Shown: positions 35,693-44,402, numbered from the stretch's first letter. The stretch is DNA of 64,000 bases from CAYWPG01 sp964460035 (GCA_964460035.1 CAYWPG010000015.1:1-64000), one strand, 5' to 3'. Notes: a model not told the origin generated them from the letters alone. Made by a program: numbers and translations.

Positions 35693-36679
35693 CTAACGCC
35701 GGTTGTCGTTGAAGCTGTCATCGATCAGCTCGGCGACTACGCGGTCGACGTCCACGTTGGCACGCAGAATCCCGATCTTCTTCAGCACCAACCCCGTCTC
35801 CTGCAACAGCCGGCGCTGCTCGTCACCTATGGCGGACCGGCTGATATCGGTGCGCTGCAATTGCCGCTCGGCCACCTCCGGCGCGATCTGGGCGTAGCGA
35901 ACCAGCACGTCGCGATACTCTTGCGGATTCGCCAAGGCATAAGCGCGCGCACGCTCGTAGGCGGCGAGCACTCTTCGCACCAGCCCGGGATGCTGGCGCG
36001 CGAACGCCTCCCGCACGTTGAGCACGCCGTACGTGTTCAAATCGACATCGCGGTGGAAAAGCAGCGCCCCTGACTCGAACTCCGCGCGCGCCATATGCGG
36101 GTCCAAGCCTGCCCAGGCATCCACTTGGCCACGGAGCAGCGCGGCATAGCCGTCCGGGTGCTGCAGCAGTACCGTGTCTATATCGCGATCGCTCAACCCG
36201 GCCTCGGCCAGCGCGCGGAGCAGGAAGATATGCGGATCGGTGCCGCGGGTGACGGCCACGGACCTGCCCTTCAGATCGGCGACCGTACGGATCGGGGAGT
36301 CGGCCCGCGTCACCAGCGCCGTCCATTCCGGTTTGGAGTAGACATAAACCGCCTTGATCGGCAGTCCGCCCGCGCGAGCGACCAGCGCCGCCGAGCCGGC
36401 GGTGGATCCGAAGTCGATCGCGCCGCCGCGCAGGAACTCCAGCGAACGGTTCGATCCCAGGCTGAGCGTCCAGCGCACCTCTATCCCATCGGCGCCCAGA
36501 TCCTCTTCCAGCCAGCCCTTCTCCTTCAGCAACAGCCCCACGGGGTTGTAGTACGCATAATCCAGCGAGACTCTCACCGGCTGGCTGGCATGGACCACAA
36601 GGCCAGGCACTAGCAACGCGATAGCCAGCAACCCTTGCGCAATGACGCGCGGAACACTTCTCACCCGATGCGTTCGCAT
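35693..36679 (-). CDS. ABC transporter substrate-binding protein, SsuA/TauA-like
   Basis: The 328-residue periplasmic protein has a signal peptide (LLAIALLVPGLVVHA, to about residue 31). The body follows aliphatic sulfonate-binding proteins: VSLDYAYYNPVGLLLKEKGWLEE, then LSLGSNRSLEFLRGGAIDFGSTAG and VAVTRGTDPHIFLLRAL. The ATG at 36679 has AAGGAG upstream. It is upstream of its permease in a sigma-54-type operon. The substrate is probably a sulfonate. Confidence 0.88.
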   Translation of the reverse strand: MRTHRVRSVPRVIAQGLLAIALLVPGLVVHASQPVRVSLDYAYYNPVGLLLKEKGWLEEDLGADGIEVRWTLSLGSNRSLEFLRGGAIDFGSTAGSAALVARAGGLPIKAVYVYSKPEWTALVTRADSPIRTVADLKGRSVAVTRGTDPHIFLLRALAEAGLSDRDIDTVLLQHPDGYAALLRGQVDAWAGLDPHMARAEFESGALLFHRDVDLNTYGVLNVREAFARQHPGLVRRVLAAYERARAYALANPQEYRDVLVRYAQIAPEVAERQLQRTDISRSAIGDEQRRLLQETGLVLKKIGILRANVDVDRVVAELIDDSFNDNRR

Positions 36680-36725
36680 AATTTTCTCCTTGAATAACAA
36701 AACTGAATTCGAGAACCGGAGCCGT

Positions 36726-37304
36726 TCAGCTACACGCGGCGCGACGGCGCGCTACCAGATCCCGGGCGAGAAACAGCGCAGCGAGCGTCCGCGCCTCGGT
36801 CAGCTCCGCTTCGGCGATGACTCGATCCAGTCGGCTGGCCGGCCAGAACACCACTTCCACCGGCTCCGGCTCATCGCCTCGCAGGCGCATGGGATAGAGA
36901 TCCGTCGCCAACACCACCTCCGCGCGGTAACCGAGGATTCCCGGCGCCAACGACAAGGTGTGCAGGCGCTCCAGCCGGCGGGCGCCGAAACCGATTTCCT
37001 CCATCAGCTCCCGGTTGGCCGCGGCCGCCAGAGATTCCCCCGGCTCGATCCGCCCCATCGGCAACCCGAGCTCGTAGCGCTCCAGACCGACCGCATACTC
37101 GCGCACGAGCACGAAGGTGGCCGGGTCGAGCATGGGAACCACGATGACCGTGCCGGCGCCGGAGTCCGCTGCCAGCCGCTCGAACTCCCGTTCGGCGCCA
37201 TTGGCGAAACGCAGCTGCACCGCTTCGATACGAAACAGCCGCGATTGCGCGGCGGTGCGCACGCTCAGAATCTGCGGCCCTTTGGTCACTGCCTTGGTAC
37301 TCAT
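36726..37304 (-). CDS. nudE: ADP compounds hydrolase NudE (Nudix)
   Basis: The 192-residue enzyme hydrolyses ADP-ribose, NADH and related ADP compounds. It matches E. coli NudE along its length: PQILSVRTAAQSRLFRIEAV, VPMLDPATFVLVREYAVG and DLYPMRLRGDEPEP. The Nudix box is complete, with G, E, REL, EE and GF in GRIEPGESLAAAANRELMEE. The ATG at 37304 lies before the ssuE stop is fully cleared, with AAGGG upstream, so it is coupled to ssuE. Finding NudE inside an organosulfur operon is unusual and could serve NAD(P)H/flavin metabolite clean-up. Confidence 0.93.
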   Translation of the reverse strand: MSTKAVTKGPQILSVRTAAQSRLFRIEAVQLRFANGAEREFERLAADSGAGTVIVVPMLDPATFVLVREYAVGLERYELGLPMGRIEPGESLAAAANRELMEEIGFGARRLERLHTLSLAPGILGYRAEVVLATDLYPMRLRGDEPEPVEVVFWPASRLDRVIAEAELTEARTLAALFLARDLVARRRAACS

Positions 37305-37308
37305 GGCA

Positions 37309-37887
37309 TCAGCCCTTCGCCCGCGCCGCCAACGGCTTTGGCAAGGCCGCCAGCCCCGCAAGACGCAGCCCCAGCTCGGCCAGCGAACCGCCCAGTTCGT
37401 TCAGGTCCTGCCGCACCAGCTCGTTGACAATGCGTCCGTCGGCGTAATCGGCACCCTGCAGGTACACGCTGCCGGGTAGCTGATAGGCGTTGAACCAGGC
37501 CAGCACGGGCCGCAGCGCGGCATCTATGGCAAGGTAGTGATGAGGCGAGGCGCCGGCGGCGACCAGCGCTACCGGCTTAGCCTGCAGAGCCTCCAGAGGC
37601 AGAAGATCCAGCAGATTCTTCAACGCGCCGGTGTAGCTGCCTCGATAAACCGGCGTCCCTATCACGATCAGGTCAGCGGCTCCGACGCGCTGCAGCACGG
37701 CTGCCGTGTCGTCGGTCAATGCCTCCGGCGCACGGCCATCGGCGAACGACAACTTCGTTTCCGCCAGGTCGATGACATCGATCTGCAGATCCGGCAACCG
37801 CTGCGCGGCGCCCGCCGCCACCAGCTCCACCGCCAGCCGGGTGCGGCCGCTACGGGCTGCGCTACCGACAATGCCTGCCAGTTTCAT
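37309..37887 (-). CDS. ssuE: NAD(P)H-dependent FMN reductase SsuE
   Basis: The 192-residue flavodoxin-like enzyme reduces FMN for SsuD-type monooxygenases. It begins KLAGIVGSAARSGRT and contains IGTPVYRGSYTGALKNLLDLLP and KPVALVAAGASPHHYLAID, all characteristic of SsuE/MsuE. The ATG at 37887 overlaps the flavin reductase stop by four bases. Upstream frame extension lies inside that gene. Confidence 0.92.
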   Translation of the reverse strand: MKLAGIVGSAARSGRTRLAVELVAAGAAQRLPDLQIDVIDLAETKLSFADGRAPEALTDDTAAVLQRVGAADLIVIGTPVYRGSYTGALKNLLDLLPLEALQAKPVALVAAGASPHHYLAIDAALRPVLAWFNAYQLPGSVYLQGADYADGRIVNELVRQDLNELGGSLAELGLRLAGLAALPKPLAARAKG

Positions 37888-38402
37888 ACCGCCTCCTTGC
37901 GCACCGCCGGCGCCGGCTCGACCACCGGACGCAGACCGTGAAACCGCCCCTGGTGATAAACCAGCGGCTCGGCGTTCGGGGTTCGAGTCCCCCACACGAT
38001 CTCGCCGATATAGATGCGATGGTCACCGCCCTCGAGAATGCGGCTCAGGCGCGCCTCCAAAGCCGCCGCGCAGCCGCTGAGCAGCGCCGCGCCGTGCGGC
38101 GCGAAGCGGTGCTCGACATCGTCCCAGACATACCGGGCCGGAGCCTTGCCGGCAAAGCGCGCGGCCAGAGCGGACTGGGAGGCATCGAGGATGTTGACGC
38201 CGAAATAGGCGCCGGAAGCCAGAGCCTGCGCGGTATCGCTACTGCGGTTCACGCAAACCAACACCAGCGGAGGATCCAGCGACAGTGGCGTAAACGCCGT
38301 AGCGGTCATGCCATGGGGCTTGCCGTCCAGTTCGGTGGTAATCACCGTGACGCCAGCGGCGAGCTGCCGCATGATCTGACGAAACTGCTCGGGTGCAATC
38401 AT
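37884..38402 (-). CDS. Flavin reductase domain protein (HpaC/RutF-like)
   Basis: The 172-residue protein belongs to the flavin reductase-like FMN-binding family: AAGVTVITTELDGKPHGMTATAFTPLSLDPPLVLVCV and FGVNILD are the typical segments. It supplies reduced FMN. I start it at the ATG at 38402, with AGGAG upstream. An ATG eleven codons earlier (38435) lies one base past the -12 box of the sigma-54-type promoter and so should be upstream of the transcript. First gene of an eight-gene sulfur operon ending at 32623. Two different FMN reductases in one operon suggest service of more than one monooxygenase. Confidence 0.88.
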   Translation of the reverse strand: MIAPEQFRQIMRQLAAGVTVITTELDGKPHGMTATAFTPLSLDPPLVLVCVNRSSDTAQALASGAYFGVNILDASQSALAARFAGKAPARYVWDDVEHRFAPHGAALLSGCAAALEARLSRILEGGDHRIYIGEIVWGTRTPNAEPLVYHQGRFHGLRPVVEPAPAVRKEAV

Positions 38403-38436
38403 TTGAAGTGACTCCTGTATCGCTACAGAAGTCATG

Positions 38437-38451
38437 GCAACCCTTGTGCCA
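38437..38451 (-). promoter_or_regulatory. Sigma-54 promoter of the flavin reductase-ssuE operon
   Basis: The minus strand reads TGGCACAAGGGTTGC, matching ten of eleven defined positions of TGGCACG-N4-TTGC with correct spacing. Transcription should begin near 38425, leaving a 5' leader of about 23 bases that contains AGGAG. This is the best -24/-12 match in the window. An activator-type site lies 54-69 bases upstream. Confidence 0.8.
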
Positions 38452-38504
38452 ACCCCACAAACAATTGCAAATCAAAAACTTACAAACAAGACACCGTTTC
38501 CCGC

Positions 38505-38520
38505 CCGTGACCGGACACGG
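38505..38520. promoter_or_regulatory. Activator site upstream of the flavin reductase operon
   Basis: CCGTG-ACCGGA-CACGG is a perfect 5-base inverted repeat with a 6-base centre, the same form as the sites before ssuA and sbp. A weak second copy (CCGGT-AAATGT-GCCGA) may follow at 38525. It stands about 60 bases upstream of the sigma-54 promoter. No supported gene lies between 38452 and 38672. Confidence 0.6.
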
Positions 38521-38672
38521 ATTCCCGGTAAATGTGCCGACCATCGAAGCCGGTGCCACGGGGTCGAACGGCGCCGGCCGCTGGCGAGAACGGCCAGATG
38601 GGTACGAAGCGGAGTAACGGGCGCAGCAATGCCTGCCGCCGCGGCCCGACGCTACGAGCACCGCAAGGATAG

Positions 38673-39431
38673 TTAGCGGCTATGCAACCAGAGGCGATGT
38701 AAACGGCGGGCGGTGAAGTCTAGGGCGAAACCTAGGGCACCGATCAGCACTATGCCAGCCATCAGCTCCGCATACGCCAGGCGGTCGCGGGTATCGAGGA
38801 TGAAGTAGCCCAGGCCGGCATCTACTCCCAACATTTCGGCCGGTACCAGTACGATCCATATGATCCCTATCGCTAAGCGCACCCCGGTCAGGATGTGCGC
38901 GGTGATACCCGGCAGGATGACATGGACTATCGTCTCCCACCGTGTCGCGGCGAGGCTGGCAGCGAGCACCAGCCAGTTTCGGTCCAATTGCGAAACGCCG
39001 GCGGCAGTGTTGAGCAGGATCGGCCAGACGGCAGCGAAAGCGAGCAGGAAATAAACGGGCGCATCGCCCACCCCCAACACCATGACCGCCACCGGCATCC
39101 ACGACAGCGGCGAAATCATGCGCAGAAACTGGAACGCCCCTCCGGTTATGCGGCCGAACGAGAACGAGATGCCGGTAGCTACGCCCAACGGCACCCCGAA
39201 TGCGAGCGCATAGCCTAGCCCAACGACCACGCGCTTGAGGCTGACGGCCATATGCTCCCATAGCAAGCCGCCCTGGAGCAGCGCAACCAGCGCCTGCAAT
39301 GCCGCCAGGGGCGCGAAATGAGCGCCTAGCGGGGTGCTGCGCGCGAGCAGCGCCGCACCCAGGCTCCATAACAGGATAACGGCGGCGAATCCGGCCAGCG
39401 GCAACAACGAACGCAGGGACATCCGCATCAA
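38673..39431 (-). CDS. ABC transporter permease, SsuC/TauC group (third cluster)
   Basis: The 252-residue permease has about six membrane segments and an EAA-like loop (AASLAATRWETIVHVILPGITAHILTG). The sequence PLSWMPVAVMVLGVGDAPVYFLLAFAAVWPILLN is typical of nitrate/sulfonate/taurine permeases. It overlaps the binding-protein gene by four bases and is the last gene of the operon that begins with the AraC-type gene. The 237 bases after it hold the next operon's control region. Confidence 0.9.
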   Translation of the reverse strand: MMRMSLRSLLPLAGFAAVILLWSLGAALLARSTPLGAHFAPLAALQALVALLQGGLLWEHMAVSLKRVVVGLGYALAFGVPLGVATGISFSFGRITGGAFQFLRMISPLSWMPVAVMVLGVGDAPVYFLLAFAAVWPILLNTAAGVSQLDRNWLVLAASLAATRWETIVHVILPGITAHILTGVRLAIGIIWIVLVPAEMLGVDAGLGYFILDTRDRLAYAELMAGIVLIGALGFALDFTARRLHRLWLHSR

Positions 39432-40666
39432 ACCGTCACCATCTCCTGGCGCGTGAAGTCCGGCGACAAGCCGAACGCCTGCGGGCCTCCCGCCGCACCG
39501 ATCGCCTGCCGGACGAAGCGGTCGTCGACCAGATCGCGTGCCACGAACGCGGGATCCAGATCGCTTAGAAAAGCGTTGTCGCCTTCGACGCGGGTTTGCG
39601 TCAGCGCCCGCACCAGCTCTTCGGTATAGGAAGCGAACGGATAAGGCTGAAAGTCGATGCGGCGTTGCTGCCAGCTGCCGTGGCGTATCACGCCCTGAGC
39701 TTGATAGCGGGCGTAGTCCTCGGCCGAAAACACCTTGGAGAGCGCCGCGACCGGATGCGGCGTATACCGTTCCGGGCCGCTCGCCGACAGCGCTGCGGCG
39801 GTATCAGCGCCATTGTCCCGCACCCATAGCTGGGCTTTGACGATGGCGTTCGTCACGCGCTGGGCCCACTCGGGGCGGCTGACCAGGTCGCGCTCGGCAA
39901 GGAAAGTGACGCAGCAGGCGTGATCCTTCCAAATATCGCCGGAGAAGCGCAGCACCTTGCCCACGCCGTGGATCTCGGCGGCGGCGTTGAACGGCTCGGC
40001 GACGATGAAACCGGCGATCGCCCCGCTGGCAAGAGCGGAAACCATCTCCGCCGGCGCCTGCACCACCAGGCTCACTTCATTGGCCGCTACCCGTCCTCCG
40101 CGCGCCCGTGTCACGGGCGTAAGCCCGTTCCCCACCAGCAGCTTCTGCAGCAGGATGTTATGGATGGAATACCAGAACGGGACCGCCACGGTCTTGCCGC
40201 CCAACTGGCGGATATCGTCGATGTCGTTGGCGACGGTGAACGCCGAGCCGTTGACGTGGTTCCATGCCACCACCTTGGCCGGAAAGCGCGTGCCGTAACG
40301 TACCCACAGCGTAGCGGGCGATAGCAGGTGGATCACGTTCACCTGGCCGGCGACGAACGCCTCGACGATCTGCGCCCAGCTGCGGAACAGGCGCGGCCGC
40401 TCCACCGTAAGCCCCTCTGCTTCATAAAGCCTGCGAGCGTGAGCGACCAGCAAAGGCGTGGCATCAGTGATCGGCAGATAGCCGATGCGAACCGGCACGT
40501 CGTCGCCACGCTCGGACCGCGCGATGGCATCGCCGGCCCGCAGCAGCGGAAACGCTGCGCTCGCGGCGGTCAGCGCCGACAGGCGCAGGAAGTCGCGCCT
40601 GGTCAGTCCGCAGCCGCAGGCGATAGAGGTGCAGATATGAGGACGGGGTGATTCGCGAGAACTCAT
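39428..40666 (-). CDS. Tat-exported ABC substrate-binding protein, NrtA/SsuA-like
   Basis: The 412-residue protein has a twin-arginine signal (TRRDFLRLSALTAASAAFPLL) rather than a Sec signal, so it is folded before export. The body is of the NMT1/NrtA type: IGYLPITDATPLLVAHARRLYEAEGL, LLSPATLWVRYGTRFPAKVV and FIVAEPFNAAAEIHGVGKV. The ATG at 40666 has GAGGGT upstream. Its partner permease overlaps and the ATPase lies 19 bases upstream. The substrate is not evident; Tat export and size recall nitrate/cyanate- or sulfonate-ester-type binding proteins. Confidence 0.87.
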   Translation of the reverse strand: MSSRESPRPHICTSIACGCGLTRRDFLRLSALTAASAAFPLLRAGDAIARSERGDDVPVRIGYLPITDATPLLVAHARRLYEAEGLTVERPRLFRSWAQIVEAFVAGQVNVIHLLSPATLWVRYGTRFPAKVVAWNHVNGSAFTVANDIDDIRQLGGKTVAVPFWYSIHNILLQKLLVGNGLTPVTRARGGRVAANEVSLVVQAPAEMVSALASGAIAGFIVAEPFNAAAEIHGVGKVLRFSGDIWKDHACCVTFLAERDLVSRPEWAQRVTNAIVKAQLWVRDNGADTAAALSASGPERYTPHPVAALSKVFSAEDYARYQAQGVIRHGSWQQRRIDFQPYPFASYTEELVRALTQTRVEGDNAFLSDLDPAFVARDLVDDRFVRQAIGAAGGPQAFGLSPDFTRQEMVTV

Positions 40667-40685
40667 GGCGACGACCCTCTTGGGT

Positions 40686-41507
40686 TTAACTAGTAATCGT
40701 TTCCAACGTGCCGCGCAGCGCATTCAAAATGTCCATCCGTAGCGCGATGAGCGCGTCGGCATGCGCTGCCCGTGGACGCGGAATGGCGATAGGCCACTCG
40801 CGCAGGATCCGGCCAGGCCTGCCTCCCATCAGCAGAATCCGGTCGGCCACCAGCAGAGCCTCTTCAATGTCATGCGTAACCAGCAGTACCGCGGTTCCCC
40901 ACCGATGCACCAGCTCGACCAGCAGGGTTTGCATTTCCACGCGGGTGATCGCGTCCAAAGCCGAGAACGGCTCGTCCGCGAACAGCAACTCCGGCTCGCG
41001 TGCCAGCGCACGCGCCAGCGCCACCCGCTGCGCCTGTCCTCCCGACAGCTGCCCCGGCCAAGCGCGCTCGAATCCGGCCAGCCCGACCGCGGCCAGGGCC
41101 GCGCGCGCACGGCGCCGGCGCGCACGGCGGCTCACTGGGGGCTGGTGTCGAAAGCCCAGTCCGAAGGACACATTGGCTTCCACCTGCAGCCACGGCAGCA
41201 AGCTGGCTTGTTGAAATACCAGCGCGCTGCGCGGATGCGGCCGCTCCAGGGGTTGCTGCAGAAAACGCACCTCGCCCTCCCCCGGCGCTTCCAGGCCCGC
41301 CAGCACCCTCAGCAAAGTGGATTTCCCGCAGCCACTGCCTCCCAGCAGGCACACGATTTCACGCCTGCCTACCGTCAGCGATACATCGGCGAATACCGGC
41401 GCGGGCACGCCTTGGTAAGCGAACGCCAGTCGCCGCGCCGACAGCACTGCGGCGCCGGGCGCAGGCTGGGATGTCGACGGCAGTGGCCGAAGCGCCCTAG
41501 CGCTCAT
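40686..41507 (-). CDS. ABC transporter ATPase, SsuB/TauB/NrtD group (third cluster)
   Basis: The 273-residue ATPase has Walker A GGSGCGKST, Q-loop VFQQASLLPW, signature LSGGQAQRVALARAL and Walker B LLFADEPFSALD, where the usual LLLDEP is FADEP. The first 25 residues and an Arg-rich insert (VSRRARRRRARAAL) before the signature are peculiar. It overlaps the upstream acyl-CoA-dehydrogenase-like gene by four bases. Confidence 0.9.
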   Translation of the reverse strand: MSARALRPLPSTSQPAPGAAVLSARRLAFAYQGVPAPVFADVSLTVGRREIVCLLGGSGCGKSTLLRVLAGLEAPGEGEVRFLQQPLERPHPRSALVFQQASLLPWLQVEANVSFGLGFRHQPPVSRRARRRRARAALAAVGLAGFERAWPGQLSGGQAQRVALARALAREPELLFADEPFSALDAITRVEMQTLLVELVHRWGTAVLLVTHDIEEALLVADRILLMGGRPGRILREWPIAIPRPRAAHADALIALRMDILNALRGTLETITS

Positions 41508-42580
41508 AGCCCCTGCTCCCCATGACGGCGCAGCTCGCCCTGCAGCTGGGTAACGCTGGGGGTGATGACCGGAATGAAGGCAGCCTCCCGCCAGCGCCGC
41601 GCGAAGCCCGGGCTCCCTTCCCGCAGGTAAGCTCGGCCGCCGGTCGCCTGCAGCTCCAGCTGCAACGCAAGCTGCACCAGCTCGGCCAGACGGATGCGAA
41701 TGCGGAACAAGTCGGGCGCATCGGCAACGAAGCGATCTTCCCGCAGCCCCGCGTGCAGCCGCGCCGCCAACCGCTCCACCTCCGCAGCCAGCATCTGCGC
41801 CTGGGGCACTACCGTGGCATGCGCTTCCCCGGCACGGTCGCAGGCGCTGCGCAGCGCAACCCGAGCCAGCCCGATCGACATGCCCAGTTGCAGAGCCAAG
41901 AAGGCCGGGCGTACCGCGGGGCAGAACTGTTGTGCATCAGGATGCAGCAGCCACTCGGGGCCGAGATCGACCGCCTCGAGAGCGATTGCCGCTGTATTGC
42001 TGCCTCGCAACGCGATCAGATCCAAATCGTCGCTGCGTACCACTCCCGGTAAGTCGCTCGCCAGCGCGACCACAGCCGCGCTACCGTCCTCGCGTTCGGC
42101 GACCGCCGCCACCACGAATCCCGCCCGGCGCAGGTTCGTCACCCACGGCAAGGCGCCGCGCAGCCGCAGGCGCTCGCCCACGGCGGTCGCCGTAACCTGT
42201 AGCGATTCGATACCCGAGAGATACTTCATGGCATTGGACAAGCCGGTCGCGCCGGCGCAAGCGCCCGCCAGCAGCGGCTGCAGCCAGCGCTCGCGCAACA
42301 CGCCGTTGGGACTGGCAAGCAGATACTCGATGAAGGTGCGCTGCCCCCAGAAGACGAAGGCCGCGGCGAGCGAGAACTCGGCCACCTCGGCGATTGCTTC
42401 CACCGCATCGCTGGTACTGCCACCGCCGCCTCCCAGCGCGGCCGGCACACCGATTCCGAACAGTCCGCTCCGGCCTAGCGTCGGCACGACGGCATCGGCA
42501 CTACCGCTATCCGCATCCAGCGCTTCGGCCTGCGCCGCCAGCCAGGCGCGGTCGGCCGCGGCAAGAATCCCCGGACTCAT
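41504..42580 (-). CDS. Acyl-CoA dehydrogenase-like flavoprotein of unknown substrate
   Basis: The 358-residue protein has the three-domain acyl-CoA dehydrogenase layout but is short for the family. GLFGIGVPAALGGGGGS opens the helical domain and LRLRGALPWVTNLRRAGFVV lies in the beta domain. The end resembles family members of the SfnB/DszC kind in context only. It overlaps its neighbours by four bases on both sides. Being between a CMD-type protein and an ABC importer in a sulfur-type regulon, it may be an FMNH2-using monooxygenase; this is inference. Confidence 0.75.
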   Translation of the reverse strand: MSPGILAAADRAWLAAQAEALDADSGSADAVVPTLGRSGLFGIGVPAALGGGGGSTSDAVEAIAEVAEFSLAAAFVFWGQRTFIEYLLASPNGVLRERWLQPLLAGACAGATGLSNAMKYLSGIESLQVTATAVGERLRLRGALPWVTNLRRAGFVVAAVAEREDGSAAVVALASDLPGVVRSDDLDLIALRGSNTAAIALEAVDLGPEWLLHPDAQQFCPAVRPAFLALQLGMSIGLARVALRSACDRAGEAHATVVPQAQMLAAEVERLAARLHAGLREDRFVADAPDLFRIRIRLAELVQLALQLELQATGGRAYLREGSPGFARRWREAAFIPVITPSVTQLQGELRRHGEQGL

Positions 42581-43137
42581 GGCTGCAGCACTCCGACCCG
42601 GAACGCCTGCAGTTCGGGATTGATCTCATTGCGCGCGAAGTTATTGGCGAAGTTGCATAACGTCGCCAGGCTGACGCCCAGGATCACCTCCAGCGCTTGC
42701 GCAACATCGAATCCGGCAGCCAAGAACGCGGCCAGTTCGCCATCGGCAACAGCGCCGCGGGACACGATCACGGCGCGCGTGAAGTCGACCAGCGCATCGA
42801 GGCGCGCATCGTCCAGCTTGGCGCGCTGCTGCAAGGCCACGACCTGGCAGCGCGGCAACCCGGCCTTCTTCAGCGCCAGCGCCGAGTGACCGGACACGCA
42901 GAAGTCGCAGCCGTGAATACTGGCGGCCACGATCTGCACCACCTCACGCTCGGCAAGGCTAAGGCTGGCGCGACCGTTGATCTCGCCGACGGTGAGATAC
43001 GCTTCCAGGGCCGCCGGCGCATTCGCCAGCGCCGCCACCAGATTGGGCAGATAACCATTATTGGCCAGGACACGGCGTAACAGCGCGCGACTCCCTTCGG
43101 GAGCGGTGTCGGCGTTATGCAATGGCAGACGAGACAT
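42577..43137 (-). CDS. AhpD/carboxymuconolactone decarboxylase-fold protein
   Basis: The 186-residue protein has the AhpD-like CxxC plus His motif in HGCDFCVSGHS, preceded by LSLAEREVVQIVAA, as in alkylhydroperoxidase AhpD-core proteins. Such proteins reduce peroxides or handle reactive substrates with the thiol pair. A similar pairing with acyl-CoA-dehydrogenase-fold enzymes and sulfonate-type ABC genes occurs in other bacteria. It overlaps the next gene by four bases; AraC lies 116 bases upstream on the same strand. Confidence 0.85.
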   Translation of the reverse strand: MSRLPLHNADTAPEGSRALLRRVLANNGYLPNLVAALANAPAALEAYLTVGEINGRASLSLAEREVVQIVAASIHGCDFCVSGHSALALKKAGLPRCQVVALQQRAKLDDARLDALVDFTRAVIVSRGAVADGELAAFLAAGFDVAQALEVILGVSLATLCNFANNFARNEINPELQAFRVGVLQP

Positions 43138-43253
43138 GATACGAAGCCTCTTGCTGTAGTTTTTCGCATTGTTTCGCGCCGGCGGGGCGACCTCTATGCA
43201 CTCGCGTCGGAATCCTTTGCTTGCCCGTCTACTCGGCCGGCAAGCGGCGGCGC

Positions 43254-44249
43254 CTAGCTGGCCGAACCGGCATGCATCCAGCCATCCGCGGCGCGGGCCC
43301 TAGGGCGTCGTCGCGACCGCTGGTAAACGCCTGGCTGTACGCCAATCACCTTGGTAAAAGCGCGGGTGAACGCGGCCTGTGACCGGTAGCCGACATGCTC
43401 GGCCGCCCGCAGCACTGAATCGCCGCCGCGCAGCCGCATGGCAGCGATACGCATCCGCAGCGCCAGCAGGAACTGCGCCGGCGGCTGGCCGCAGGCGGCA
43501 AGAAAGCGCTTGAAGAAGGTCGCTCGCGACATGTTCACGACACGAGCCATCTCCTCCGCGGTCCAGTCTCTGCCGGGCTCGCGCAGAAGACGTTCGATCA
43601 GCCCGGAGAACCGGGGATTGCGCCACAGCGCCCACAAGCCCGGCTCCAGCGTCTCGCGCCGTGCCACCTCCCGCACCACGTAGAAGAACAGCAGCTCTGT
43701 GAGCCGCTCGATCAGCGGCGACGCCGCTTCGGCATCGCGCTCGGCTTCGGCGAGCATCAGATCGAAAAGCGGCGCCACCGTGCGGTGCACGGGCGAGTTC
43801 GCCCGCAGGAGCAGGCACGCGGGCAAGGCGGCGATCAGCAACTCGCTCGGAGGACCGGACAAATCGAAAAAACCGCAGGCCAACCCGGTACCATCGGCGA
43901 GCGCCGGCTTCAGCGGCCGCATGGGCCGAGGCGCGTAGCTCATCCGCGCCGCGGGCGCCGGGGTGAGCGCGTGCGGCAGATCGCGCAATAGGAATACCGC
44001 GTCACGCTCATCGAGCCGCACCGGCTCGACTCCTTGCCGGTGCAGCCAGCAGCGGCCGCGCAGCACCAAGTGGAAGCTGGCTCGGGCCCGCCCCTCGGTG
44101 GAGGCTCGCCAGTTACTCCCGCAGTACTGGCCAACGTGGAACACCGACGCTCGCGGCTCCAGCCCGCTCACCAGCCAATCCACGATGCGGTCCGTATCGG
44201 CGCGCCCCCGTCGTGCGGGCGCGCTGTCGAAGATGTGGGAACGTTCCAC
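43254..44249 (-). CDS. AraC-family regulator with N-terminal cupin
   Basis: The 331-residue regulator has an N-terminal cupin_6-type sensor domain (about 20-180, with HLVLRGRCWLH and LPHALTP) and two C-terminal helix-turn-helix units (MARVVNMSRATFFKRFLAACG and AEHVGYRSQAAFTRAF). The start is GTG at 44249 with AAGGAG upstream. It is the first gene before the AhpD-ACAD-ABC genes on the same strand. A hairpin-like GCTTGCC/GGCAAGC lies just after its stop. It may sense the cluster's substrate; the promoter upstream is sigma-54-like. Confidence 0.88.
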   Translation of the reverse strand: MERSHIFDSAPARRGRADTDRIVDWLVSGLEPRASVFHVGQYCGSNWRASTEGRARASFHLVLRGRCWLHRQGVEPVRLDERDAVFLLRDLPHALTPAPAARMSYAPRPMRPLKPALADGTGLACGFFDLSGPPSELLIAALPACLLLRANSPVHRTVAPLFDLMLAEAERDAEAASPLIERLTELLFFYVVREVARRETLEPGLWALWRNPRFSGLIERLLREPGRDWTAEEMARVVNMSRATFFKRFLAACGQPPAQFLLALRMRIAAMRLRGGDSVLRAAEHVGYRSQAAFTRAFTKVIGVQPGVYQRSRRRPRARAADGWMHAGSAS

Positions 44250-44312
44250 GGCGGCTAGATCTCCTTAACCCGTTGCATGCGCTTGCCGCAGCGCAGCGGC
44301 CGCATGGGCAAT

Positions 44313-44327
44313 GCAAAGGGCACGCCA
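44313..44327 (-). promoter_or_regulatory. Candidate sigma-54 promoter of the AraC-AhpD-ABC operon
   Basis: The minus strand reads TGGCGTGCCCTTTGC, matching nine of eleven defined -24/-12 positions with GG and GC intact. It would start transcription near 44301, 52 bases before the AraC GTG. The activator-type sites at 44403-44459 are 76-132 bases upstream. Confidence 0.5.
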
Positions 44328-44402
44328 GCCGTGCCGTGGACGGCCAGGACCTACTCACGGCGGGGCCTGAACCATGCTGACGAGCGCGCGAAGCCCGCCG
44401 CG

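Noticed and set aside
43211..43250. GCTTGCC/GGCAAGC inverted repeat after the AraC stop
   Set aside because: The stem is only seven bases with a 13-base loop and no T run. It may slow transcription, but I cannot support a terminator.
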